NCBI RefSeq assembly: GCF_030936135.1
Contig: NC_082605.1
Location: 16,760,261-16,824,260, forward strand
Direction of reading: 5' to 3'
DNA length: 64,000 nt
DNA from: Gavia stellata
Lineage: Eukaryota; Chordata; Aves; Gaviiformes; Gaviidae
Each line of letters opens with the position of its first letter. Positions within the stretch are counted from its first letter, which is position 1. The notes under the pieces were generated by a model. It made no database searches. It was not told the origin of the DNA and saw only the letters and a list, made by a program, of their open reading frames with translations. The translations under genes were made by a program, and so were the position numbers. Shown here piece by piece: positions 51,801 to 59,656 of the stretch.

Positions 51801-54800
51801 CCAACATGAATAAAAACTGTTGCAGGGTGTTCCTCTTTCTTTGTTAAACTGTTTCATCAAAATCAAGACAAAAACTATTATCTGGGAAATGTGGAGCTTC
51901 CATTAAATAAAAATCACTTTTAGATCTACATCTGGTCCACAGAAATTGGTCGACCGACATTGAAATTGGTTCATCTTCTCTTTTGGACAAAACTCTTTGC
52001 TGAGACACATAATGTTGCATTACAAGCTCTGTGGTTCGTATGTTGTTCAAACCATGTCCCATTGTCCACAGCTATTTTGTAAAGCAAGATACTTGCTCAA
52101 ACTCTCAGTGGGAATAAGACAAATTTTCAAGATTTATATAAAAAACCCCTCAAAATACACATGCCAGAAATTCACTAGTGTCTCATTCAGAAAATGTCTA
52201 ATTAACTGTATGACTCTTTAAAGTTTTCTATAATGCACAGAAACAAACAATACATATCCATGCCAAGATTACTTTAAATTTAAATGAGATCTAATTTGAA
52301 CTGAATACACACTCAGAATCATAAATAGCAGCCATCCATGACGGTGCAGAAAAGCTAGGCATTTGTGGGATGCCTAGTGGGATGTTAACTGGTAGATTTG
52401 GTACTTTAGGGAGATTCACATTTGGTAGATTCACATTGGGCAGATTACTTGTTAAACTCCTGTGGAAGAAACAGACAGAAAGAAAAAATACCATAACAGT
52501 GACAATGCAGATGTAGCAGAAGCACGTGACACTCATAAACAAATCTGCAAAGTTCACAGCACGACGACAGTTAAAAAACTAAAGCAAAACATTTCAGAAG
52601 GAAGCGTGAGTATGGAAGCTTAAGTGTACTGGGTTTGCAGTCTGCAATAAAAAGCAAGTTACTTAAAAGAAACAACAGAATGAAAAGAAGAAGAATCACA
52701 AAGTAGCAAATTATCAGACTACTCAAACACCCACAGCAAATAACTCCACCTTCCAGTCCTGATACCATTTCAGAGTGCAGAGAGCAGCCTTTCCTCGGAA
52801 AAATCTCTCTCGTCAGGAAGTGAGTCCCAGTTCTTACACACTCGGGGTGGATGAAAGAGCTAAACTAAGAGATCTACTAGAGAATTGGGATTCAAAATAA
52901 TAAACAGAGAGTTTGAAATTCCAGCCCTGCAGAAGTCTGTAAGAGTTTTTCTTGCCACCAAATTCAATGGAGTCGGGATTCCACTCCAAAAACCTCTGCT
53001 TAGTTTGTACTCTACAAATAACAAAGATACGCTAATCTGGAGCAACGAAATGGTGAACCACAAGGTTCTTCCTCAGTGAAGACTCGTGCCCTGATCCTGT
53101 CCTTGTATTCCTGGGTGCGGAGAAAATGGGTCCCGCAGGTTGCCCAGCTCTACGTGCACTGTGAATTAATTGCACTTAATAAATCCAGGACTGCTATGTG
53201 GTTTTTTCTTGGCTGGAAATGGGCCATGGGGTGATGAAGACACTCGAAGGTTAATTTATGAAACATGTGTACTTGGGCATCATGACTTCGATAAATATTT
53301 TCAGACATGCAACTGTTATGCAAATAGAGATCTTTTAAAAGAAGGCCAGTGTATTAATTTAATGCAACATAATCTCCTGAAAGAACGTGCGGTGTAACAG
53401 CACTGCGTGCCCAAAGTTTGCAAAACACCCTGACATATTTCAGTGTGCTAGGTCCCTAGATGTTATAATTGGTCTAATTCTAAAAGTGGTCTAATTCCAA
53501 AGTCTTTTCCCAGTGAAAAAAAACAAGTATGTTCTTGTTTTCTTTTGTTTCTATGATTCTTAGTAGACTTGACTTCACGCTATCTGCTTGTCCTTTTTGT
53601 TAGGCAGTAAGCAGATATGAGAATTTACTAACGTAACAAAGCTGTCCATTGTTTCCATTCATACTGTACGCTATTAAGATGATACGATTATTGAATGAGA
53701 CACAGACTCCATAGTGATTGAGAGAGTGTTAAATCTTCAGAAATGGCAGTGCATGTGATTAGATACTGATATGGAATAAATAAAGAAATAGCAAGAGGTG
53801 GACAACATATAAATGTATAAGGAAAAGCAACTTAAATAACTTAGCCAGATGGTAAATACATAAATCAGAGGACCTTTGGTTTTAATATTAAAATTCAAGA
53901 AGTGACAGTGTTATATTAATAAAAACACTGTATTAATAAAATATGACTTCTAGAGTAAACAGTATACTATATTCACACGGAAACATATTTCTTTTATACA
54001 ACACATTATTTTGCTGATGCAAGGATATGTTGCAAGAATAAGTTAGTACTCTTAAAACAAAACAAAACAGCAAAATAATGGAGTATATTATGTTAACATA
54101 CAGTAACTAATTTTAAAAATATTCTCCTGAATTGACATGCACAGTTTTGCAGGTTCAACCGATCTAATTATCTGACTAACAGTTGCAGTGAGACCTGTAA
54201 AAAATGATTAATATTACCAACAAATGTTCCAGCTTGCAGTTGCTCAGACCATAAAACTACAGGTCCAAGATGAGAAACTGTTTCGAGAAGCCAGCCATGC
54301 CTATTTAATATAGATGGCTAAATATAACCTCAGCCATCAGGCAGGGAATGTGGGCATTTGCATCAACAAGATGAGGGCTGTCTGATTTAAGGCGACTCAG
54401 CTTCAGGACTGGATCCTGATACGTTTGATAAAAGACGTACACTCTGGAGCTGTACTGCTTGTTTTCTTGGCTTCTTCTGATTCACCCCCGTTTGTGTCTG
54501 GTAGCTGTGTAAATGGCTTTCACCTGGACTGTCTGCTGGGGAATTCTCAGTGCAAAACAGACTGGCAACGTACCCCTGGACAACATCCCAATGCTCACAC
54601 TGTACTGTAGCACCCGTCACAGAAAACAAGTCCAATTGCACAGGGGCTGCTCCTGTAGAGCTGCCCTCGTACTGAAAGGAGGGCAGAAAATCACGGTGTT
54701 TTTACAGAGTTGTCTCCTGGCTTCAGAATAGAGCTAAACGAGAGCTTTGTCCGTACTTAAATGCTCGGTTCCTATGGGATGCCTGAAATGATTTAGTGAC

Positions 54801-57800
54801 GGAAGATGCAAACGCCTGTCTCTTCCATCACTATAAATGCTTACAACCTTACTGCTAGGCTGAGCAAATGCTCAAGAGCAAATCTTTTCACAAAAGCCTT
54901 GATGTGAAGCAAAGAGCTTGATAGTGAAGTAGGCAGTCAAATCTGTGCTCTTCTCTGACTGACACCCAGAATAGTAACAAAAATACTCATTTTCACTACA
55001 ACGGTGCTTCTTTTAAGGGGAAACATTTTTCACTAGCATTTTGTAGTAGTACAACCTTAAAAAATGATTAGTATAATCACACTGTTCAAGTTCTTGCATT
55101 TATATTAATGATACATTTAGAAATAGTTTGCAAAGGGTTAGTGAGCAATTATGAGATGCTAAAGCCAGGACTACAGTGCGGTAGAGACAGCCATAGGTCA
55201 GTGAGTAATGTCCTAGTCAAGCGATTGAAACTGGTTGCCATTGCACCGGCTTTAGCATTTGCTCAAAGAGATCTTTCAACACAGACACACACACAGAGAC
55301 GCACACACACACGTACGTGTCTGCTGGCTGCAAGATAAATCAGCGTTCTCTGAGAAGCTAGCATGAAAAAAAACCATTGCAAACCCTACTTTTCCAAGAC
55401 CTCTCAACTCACCAGAGAACAGACCTACTCTGTATCCTCCGTATTTGGATGACTGTGCGAAGGACAAGTGTTCCACATTTCTCTGCGTGGATTCATACAA
55501 GCACACCAGCTGCTCTAGCTATAGGGCACGGACCCCCTGCAAATTCAGCAGCTCTGCAGAGGCAGATTACAGAGCCCTCATGAGCACATTACATCGATGC
55601 TTTTTTCCCCCCATGTTTTCAATACTTAACAGTATCTCTCTCACTGTTTGTGATTTCTATACCTAACTCCTCGTAACATAAGGTACAGAGTATTCGGCAA
55701 TGAAAATAGAAGAAATACATGCTTGCAAACTGCCATCTGGTCAGGTTATGTAGGGCTACATATTTCAGCCTTGATTGCAAGCGCGAGCATAGAGAAACCC
55801 TTTCAAAAGACTCTGCGTTGTGGAATAATTTCTTGGTTAACAGGAGATAATGAAACTTCCTTCTCACAATTCACTGTAGAGATCCAAAGCAGGACAGCAG
55901 CAAGCTCGGTGGAGTAGACAGCCATGATGACCAACCTTTTCTGGCCAACCTGAAGAGCTTTCTTCAAAGCAGAGGAAAGCCATGGAAAAACATACTGCAC
56001 CGTGTTCCCAATTCCCAAAAAGGTCTGCTGGAGAAGCGGCAATGGGAGGCCATGACTTGGATGGGAACTGGCTGGTCCAAACTATTTGAGAATCAATGGC
56101 CAAAAATTCAACTGTGCTGCAGTCTGGACGCGTGAGGGGAGAAGGAGATAGATACATGAGGGCAAATCAAACAAAATAAGTCTCTGACCTGAGTTTTTCT
56201 GCAAGTTCACTGTCGATCAGACAAAGAGGAGCAGGTGGTCTGCCCAGGAGGCAAAAGATGAAGATGCCTTAACATTTCGTTCCGAACAGCACAGCCAAAC
56301 TGTCGTAAGATCCGAGGAATGACACCCCCTTTTCCCTTACACTCTATGTGCCACCCTCTGTGCGTTCACTGGTATCTTCCTTCACCAGGTCACATCGCGT
56401 TAAGCCATCATTTGCAACTCGCACTTTTGTGTGCGAGACACAAGAACAAAATACCAACTAGTGAAAAAGAAACAGCCGGAGTGCATCTTTTCACCAGATG
56501 GACACAAGTGTCTTGTGAAAAGCACCCACTTTCCTGCTGGAAGAAATCTTTTAAATACCCAAGTCTGTCCATCCTAGGCTTCTGCTTGAAACCGCAACGC
56601 TCAAAGCACTCTGTATCTGGAACTCCAGAAGGGAATAACCATTACAAGAGAACTGAGAAAAGATCGTTTATAACTATCAAAGATAACTTGAAAATGATAG
56701 ATAATGGCATACCCAGGGATAAAGCATTTTGACAGGCAAGTACCACAGCCAAGTATTTATGGACATCTACAGCTAAGCCACAAAAGTCATTAAAAGTCAA
56801 AATGATGTCAGCTTCTGACAAAAGAAAAAAGCAGAACAAATTGCTTATTGACTGCTTGGCTGAGGCGGACAGGTACACAGAGCTGACTGCCTCTGTTTCA
56901 TAGCAGACAAGGAAATACAAACATATTCATTACTAAAGCAGAGCTCTGAAACTAAAGTTAATGCTAACTTCGAAGTGCAATTCTGCTTGAAGGAGTGGCT
57001 GTAAAAATGGCATTCTCCTACTCGAAAGATCTATTTCTTGTATGTTTTCTGGGTCACATCTGCTTATTTGAAACAAGATTTTTTAGGATTTTTTAATCCT
57101 GTTAGCCTGCAGACCAAAGACAGCAAATGGAAAGTGAGAGAGGCTCCTGAATGCCAGCCACTTAACCCCACTCAAAACAGAGGGGATGATCAGGTGTCAA
57201 GAAAAGGCCTGAGATTTGGCAGGCAGAATCCTTACGGATGCTGAGGATGCACAAGAAAGGAAAAAACCTGGGTACTCAGACTCCAGGTTGCATATGGGAG
57301 GCTGGCTGCCGAACAAAATCTCTTTTCCTTGTAAATGGTGTGAAAAGCCCTGAAAGACCACACGTTCTTTTACACAGCAACCTCTGAGAGTGCAGTGCCA
57401 CTTTACTTTGCCTAGAGAATCACAAAAAAGCAGGGAAAATAGTCTTTCCAGAAGTCACCTGGCCTGAATCCTCTGTCTGAGCCACCGTCAGACTCATGCT
57501 GTTGGCAAAGGGTCGATCTTTCTCTTTTAATACCTTTATTAGAAGGAAAAGTCAGTTCTTTTCCTTTGTAGGATCTGACTTGGCTTTTCAGAGCAAGCAT
57601 GACAGGGTTCAGCAATGCTTCAAAACCTGTGAACTAACAACAGTAATCTAAAGCACATGCCACATTTTTATAATTCACCAGCTCTTGAGTTCAATTGGGG
57701 TTTCTCTCAGGCTACCCATTTCTTGTGGCTAAATTCCTAATTGTCCAAATTTAATAACTGATTCTACTTGAATCATCTCGCCTGTGTTTCACTATGGTTT

Positions 57801-59656
57801 CTACACGCCTAATCCTGCAGGCAAGGGAGCCAGGACCCGGCAGAGCTGCCCTGGGGCACGGGGACACGCGCAGCCATCAGCCGCGGGGCTGACGCGAGAA
57901 GCACAACGCTGCACTATCCCTCCGGGGTGGGTGGAAAAAATGAGTATTGGGAAGAATAAGTACAGCAATGACTCACATAGGTTATAGGGCTGGACTGAAC
58001 ACAGTGAACCAAGGTTTTTTGTTCTGAAAAGGAGCTCTTTGAGTTCAAAAGCAGCATTGGAAAAGGCCTTTTAGAAGGGGATCCAAAAAGCCATGCCAGC
58101 TAAGAAGGTTTTCACATTTTCATGCTTCCATGTCCAAAGGCACGCGGTTCAAACTGAGGCAGCAATGCATTTCAAAAAGCAAATACCATTTCCCTCATTA
58201 ACCTGAAAACCCTGAAGGGATCAGGCCTTCTATTTTAAGCATTAAACTAGAAAATCTAAAGCACTTTCTGCATGTCCAGTCTAATGTTTGCTAATTCATC
58301 TCGGTATGAATCTCCATCCATTTGCACCCAAATTGCGATTGTATCAAAGGAGGTTTCCTTACTTTACTGGCTCCCATGACTCCCGCTCAAAGCCCCTGTG
58401 AATTGACTGTGCAATTGAGGACTCCATCAGATCGACATATCTAACAACAAGTGGAGCAAACAGGTCTTGGAGGTGTTTGTGGAATTTTCCATTGCACAAA
58501 TTATCTAGAATAGATAAATAAAAGTATAGTAAGACACTACTGTTACTAAAACCTCTGTAACAAACCACAGCGTGGCACTTCATTACACAATGAATTTGTC
58601 AGCGAACAGGAAGAAACTTCAAGAACATAACAGGAGCTGGCATCAGGCACCAATGTTCACGACAAAGACAGCAGGAATGGCTTCTTACTCCAAACAAATA
58701 AACAGACAACGAATCTTCTTTTCCATTAATGTCAAACTTACAAATACATTACTTCCTGCAAATAAAACGGGTGTAAGAAATGCAGCATGGCAAACATTGT
58801 GGCTTTTGCAGATGGGAGAATAATTTTTTCTTCGGTTACTCACTACCATGATGCTGGAAATTGCTCTCTGAGGATGAGTCCCCGGCTTTTTCATGTGGTC
58901 GTAGAAAGCTAACTGGGGCCCTGGTCTGGGACATAACTGAAGGCAATGCCAATTCTGCCACCAGCTCCCTGAGGAGCGGTGGGACCAGTGGGGATAGTGC
59001 CAAATCCTCACAGGTTTTAAAGTCATGGGCCCACGTGCTTTGGAGAAGAGCCTTATTCCACAAAGCACTATTCTTCTGAACTACTCCTGCTTCCATTTAC
59101 TTTAGCATTTTCCTCCCTTCAATAAAGTCTTTTAAAGCAGGGACTGTTTTATTCCATGTTAAATAAATGCAGTACACACATATAAAACGATACACACATT
59201 TAATGACAGTGAGATAGAGTACCTCATTCCCTACTTATCAGGCAGCCATTACCAAGGGACGTGAGAAGATGAAGCAAAATAGAAGTTCAACTTCTCACCT
59301 TCAACTGAGGCATTTGATTTAAGGGGTGTCTGTGTGCTTTTTTCGAGTGGAAATGGAACAAAATCAAGCTGATGCTAAAAGAGTATGTACTGTAAATCTC
59401 TACCCATCTCAGTCCTCTGTGCAGAACGGAGAGGCTGAAAGTATTATCAATAACCTGAGCTGCCCACTGAAAAGGAAATGATCAAAATACAATACATACA
59501 GTCACTACGGAGGGAATCGTTTAGAAGCTGAAAGAGCGGAAAGCTGTCCCAGGTGTCTGGGGGTTGCACCTCTAACGCAGCATCCATATCCACTGCAAAC
59601 AGTGACAGGAAGGTCTCCGCATGCTCAACCATTAAGTCTGACCACCAAGCAAAGGC
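9697..59656 (-). CDS. CADPS: CADPS (CAPS1) C-terminal coding region, 12 spliced exons, 5' end outside window
   Basis: CAPS1 is a cytosolic and peripheral membrane protein of neurons and neuroendocrine cells. It primes dense-core vesicles for calcium-triggered exocytosis by binding PIP2 through its PH domain and SNAREs (syntaxin-1, SNAP-25, VAMP2) through its MUN/MHD1 region. The exons seen are 59500-59656, 58363-58504, 52313-52459, 49008-49163, 45963-46110, 41563-41577, 40151-40225, 38993-39076, 34083-34115, 30857-30964, 11658-11762 and 9697-9876. They join into 449 codons plus TAG without a stop or frame break. Residues of this fragment up to about 300 are the later part of the MUN region. 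The rest is the C-terminal segment known in CAPS1 to be needed for dense-core-vesicle association. The paralogue CADPS1 rather than CADPS2 is chosen from the LPNVN repeats and the [10 protein letters not shown] ending, by comparison with remembered vertebrate sequences. C2, PH and early MUN exons are not in the window. Confidence 0.97.
9877..11657 (-). other. CADPS: CADPS intron between exons K and L (1.8 kb)
   Basis: The half next to exon L is GC-rich with CpGs, and the rest is AT-rich. It contains a CA/TA microsatellite at 11063-11092. No additional exon was recognised. Open frames on the plus strand near 9850-10420 have no recognisable domain. Confidence 0.85.
11063..11092 (+). repeat. (CA)n microsatellite, interrupted
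   Basis: Alternating CA repeats are interrupted by TA steps. It is intronic and short. Confidence 0.8.
11658..11762 (-). CDS. CADPS: CADPS coding exon K (105 nt)
   Basis: Thirty-five codons begin [18 protein letters not shown] and end LKTLIRIVK, in phase 0. The acceptor is CTGTCTCTCTTGCAG and the donor is AAG followed by GTAATC. It follows the largest intron (19.1 kb). Compared with the mammalian sequence I recall, Thr replaces Asn after QWY and Ile replaces Met in IRIVK; both changes are conservative. Confidence 0.96.
19411..19429 (+). other. G-quadruplex motif in largest intron
   Basis: G tracts of 3, 4, 3 and 3 are separated by loops of 4, 1 and 1 bases. On the plus strand, it would form in the non-template strand for any plus-strand transcript and in the CADPS template strand. 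Confidence 0.75.
20709..20725 (+). repeat. T17 homopolymer
   Basis: Seventeen T residues are followed by further T-rich sequence. No flanking target-site duplication or SINE body was recognised. Confidence 0.9.
26281..26620. promoter_or_regulatory. Candidate intronic enhancer with three TAATCC sites
   Basis: TAATCC, the core site of K50 homeodomain proteins such as OTX and PITX, occurs at 26372-26377, 26412-26417 and 26605-26610 in the same orientation. Related ATTAAG and TAATCA words lie between them. The stretch is CpG-poor and lacks simple repeats. The enhancer role is an inference from site clustering only. Confidence 0.3.
29014..29047 (+). repeat. Short GGGGAATGGGAA tandem repeat, strong G-quadruplex potential
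   Basis: Six G tracts of 3 or 4 bases are separated by AAT or AA. The array is a small imperfect tandem repeat with a unit of about 12 bases and satisfies the quadruplex rule more than once. Confidence 0.85.
30857..30964 (-). CDS. CADPS: CADPS coding exon J (108 nt)
   Basis: Thirty-six codons begin [18 protein letters not shown] and end MYIERLFD, in phase 0. The donor GTAAGT is consensus. The acceptor CCCCCATGCAG lies 9 to 37 nt from a CT-rich microsatellite that forms its pyrimidine tract. The segment begins the C-terminal region that follows MUN and is linked in CAPS1 to vesicle binding. Confidence 0.96.
30965..34082 (-). other. CADPS: CADPS intron between exons I and J (3.1 kb)
   Basis: The 3' end of the intron, next to exon J, contains the CT-rich microsatellite at 30974-31001. 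The stretch at about 33180-33960 is AT-rich and low in CpG. No further exon was recognised. Confidence 0.85.
30974..31001 (+). repeat. (GA)n microsatellite forming the exon J pyrimidine tract
   Basis: Plus-strand GA repeats read as CT repeats in the transcript, starting about 10 bases upstream of exon J. They supply most of the pyrimidine tract of that splice acceptor. Confidence 0.85.
34083..34115 (-). CDS. CADPS: CADPS coding exon I (33 nt, short)
   Basis: Eleven codons encode [11 protein letters not shown]. The acceptor is CTTTTACAG and the donor is GTAAGC, both in phase 0. At 33 nt it is only slightly above microexon size. It falls exactly between LSFT and [10 protein letters not shown], as in CAPS1. 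The exon sits between introns of 4.9 and 3.1 kb. Confidence 0.94.
34440..34560. other. Small CpG-rich patch inside intron
   Basis: Clustered CG dinucleotides include GGCGGCGCG and CCCGTCGGG. Too short to meet usual CpG-island length rules on its own. Confidence 0.5.
35385..35860. promoter_or_regulatory. Intragenic CpG-rich island, possible internal promoter
   Basis: About 475 bases are GC-rich with frequent CG in an intron where flanking DNA is CpG-poor. Intragenic CpG islands often mark alternative or antisense promoters. No start site, TATA box or recognisable first exon was identified. The open frames across it are composition effects. Confidence 0.4.
38993..39076 (-). CDS. CADPS: CADPS coding exon H (84 nt)
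   Basis: Twenty-eight codons, beginning [18 protein letters not shown] and ending SSFLSFT, are in phase 0 at both ends. The acceptor is TTGTCTTTGTAG and the donor GTAAGT is consensus. The sequence matches the CAPS1 segment that follows LLVAK. Confidence 0.96.
39077..40150 (-). other. CADPS: CADPS intron between exons G and H (1.1 kb)
   Basis: Nothing beyond the splice sites was recognised. Confidence 0.85.
40151..40225 (-). CDS. CADPS: CADPS coding exon G (75 nt)
   Basis: Twenty-five codons run from [18 protein letters not shown] to LLVAK in phase 0 at both ends. The acceptor is TTTTTCTTTAG and the donor is AAG followed by GTAACC. The acidic amphipathic stretch is part of the late MUN helices that contribute to SNARE binding. 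Removing it would keep the frame. Confidence 0.95.
40226..41562 (-). other. CADPS: CADPS intron between the microexon and exon G (1.3 kb)
   Basis: The part next to exon G is mixed, and the part near the microexon (41100-41560) is AT-rich. No other exon was recognised. Confidence 0.8.
41563..41577 (-). CDS. CADPS: CADPS 15-nt microexon encoding FAREW
   Basis: Five codons, TTT GCT AGA GAG TGG, encode Phe-Ala-Arg-Glu-Trp. The donor is a near-perfect GTAAGTGTG. The acceptor is CATCTGAAAAG, purine-rich in its last bases, but a long pyrimidine tract lies upstream (about 41592-41633). Both borders are phase 0, so the five residues insert cleanly between MGQE and HQYHSKID. I recall [13 protein letters not shown] as a CAPS-family sequence, which supports the exon. 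Whether it is constitutive or alternative cannot be decided from DNA alone. Confidence 0.8.
41592..41633 (-). promoter_or_regulatory. Long pyrimidine tract with central UGC upstream of microexon
   Basis: In transcript sense this is mostly C and U over about 40 bases, with a UGC at 41616-41618. Neuronal microexons depend on extended pyrimidine tracts and on UGC motifs bound by SRRM4. Here the tract lies 14 to 56 bases upstream of the acceptor, making up for the purine-rich last bases before the exon. Function is inferred. Confidence 0.5.
41963..42007 (+). repeat. GGGCAGGCA minisatellite, about 4 to 5 copies
   Basis: The 9-base unit GGGCAGGCA is repeated nearly perfectly from 41972 to about 42007, with a degenerate copy before it. 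The regular GGG tracts with six-base loops also meet the G-quadruplex rule. Confidence 0.9.
45554..45569 (+). repeat. T16 homopolymer
   Basis: Sixteen T residues in intron. No mobile element body was recognised beside it. Confidence 0.85.
45963..46110 (-). CDS. CADPS: CADPS coding exon E (148 nt)
   Basis: One base completes Arg, followed by 49 codons beginning [15 protein letters not shown] and ending [10 protein letters not shown]. The acceptor TTTTCCTTAACAG is strong and the donor is GTAAAA. The exon ends at a codon boundary, so the next exon can be joined with or without the 15-nt microexon downstream without changing frame. Confidence 0.96.
46111..49007 (-). other. CADPS: CADPS intron between exons D and E (2.9 kb)
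   Basis: Ordinary intron with a poly-A run near 47806-47818. No extra exon was recognised. Confidence 0.85.
49008..49163 (-). CDS. CADPS: CADPS coding exon D (156 nt)
   Basis: One base completes Asp. The exon then has 51 codons beginning [17 protein letters not shown] and ending MIESCVK, and AG of a split Arg codon. The acceptor is TTGCCCTGCCAG and the donor is GTACGT. It includes the motif [16 protein letters not shown], highly conserved in CAPS proteins, in the MUN helical region. Length is a multiple of three. Confidence 0.96.
49164..52312 (-). other. CADPS: CADPS intron between exons C and D (3.1 kb)
   Basis: The stretch 50630-51060 is AT-rich with TAATTA/TAATTG-like words and balanced sequence complexity, a candidate conserved element. 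No extra exon was recognised. Confidence 0.85.
52313..52459 (-). CDS. CADPS: CADPS coding exon C (147 nt) with [10 protein letters not shown] repeats
   Basis: The first base completes Lys. The next 48 codons begin [10 protein letters not shown] and end SWMAAIYDS, and GA is the start of a split Asp codon. The middle holds a short proline-spaced repeat: [15 protein letters not shown], then NLPVN, followed by IPLGIPQMP. This linker is typical of CAPS1 within the MUN region. The acceptor TTCTTCCACAG is strong. The donor GTGTGT preceded by GA is weak. Length is divisible by three, so skipping would keep the frame downstream. Confidence 0.95.
52460..58362 (-). other. CADPS: CADPS intron between exons B and C (5.9 kb)
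   Basis: Mostly AT-rich (about 53450-54250 especially), with an interrupted CA repeat at 55281-55318 and a small GC-rich patch near 57820-57930. No extra exon was recognised. Confidence 0.85.
55281..55318 (+). repeat. (CA)n microsatellite, interrupted by GA and CG steps
   Basis: CA-rich simple sequence with interruptions, intronic. Confidence 0.8.
58363..58504 (-). CDS. CADPS: CADPS coding exon B (142 nt)
   Basis: Two bases complete a Tyr codon, followed by 46 codons beginning [15 protein letters not shown] and ending ERESWEPV, then two bases (AA) of a split Lys codon. The acceptor is TTCTAG and the donor is GTAAGG. In-frame TAA follows directly inside the intron, so reading through would truncate the protein. 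The segment belongs to the MUN region. Confidence 0.96.
58505..59499 (-). other. CADPS: CADPS intron between exons A and B (1.0 kb)
   Basis: Splice sites are clear at both ends. Nothing else was recognised. Confidence 0.88.
59500..59656 (-). CDS. CADPS: CADPS coding exon A (157 nt, first exon in window)
   Basis: This exon encodes 52 residues starting [12 protein letters not shown] and ending LLNDSLRSD, plus the first base of a split Tyr codon. The acceptor is CTCTGAAG before GCC and the donor is GTATGT. It lies inside the MUN region. It starts in phase 0, so the previous exon, off the right edge, should end at a codon boundary. I searched 59657-64000 by eye for the residues expected just upstream in CAPS1 (ending near NEEHHAE) and did not find them. 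Confidence 0.95.

Noticed and set aside
53170..53397. 75-residue plus-strand frame in the exon B-C intron
   Set aside because: No homology recognised, no splice or promoter context.
53540..53565. CTATGATTCT resembling a CR1 terminal repeat
   Set aside because: A single partial copy with no CR1 body beside it.
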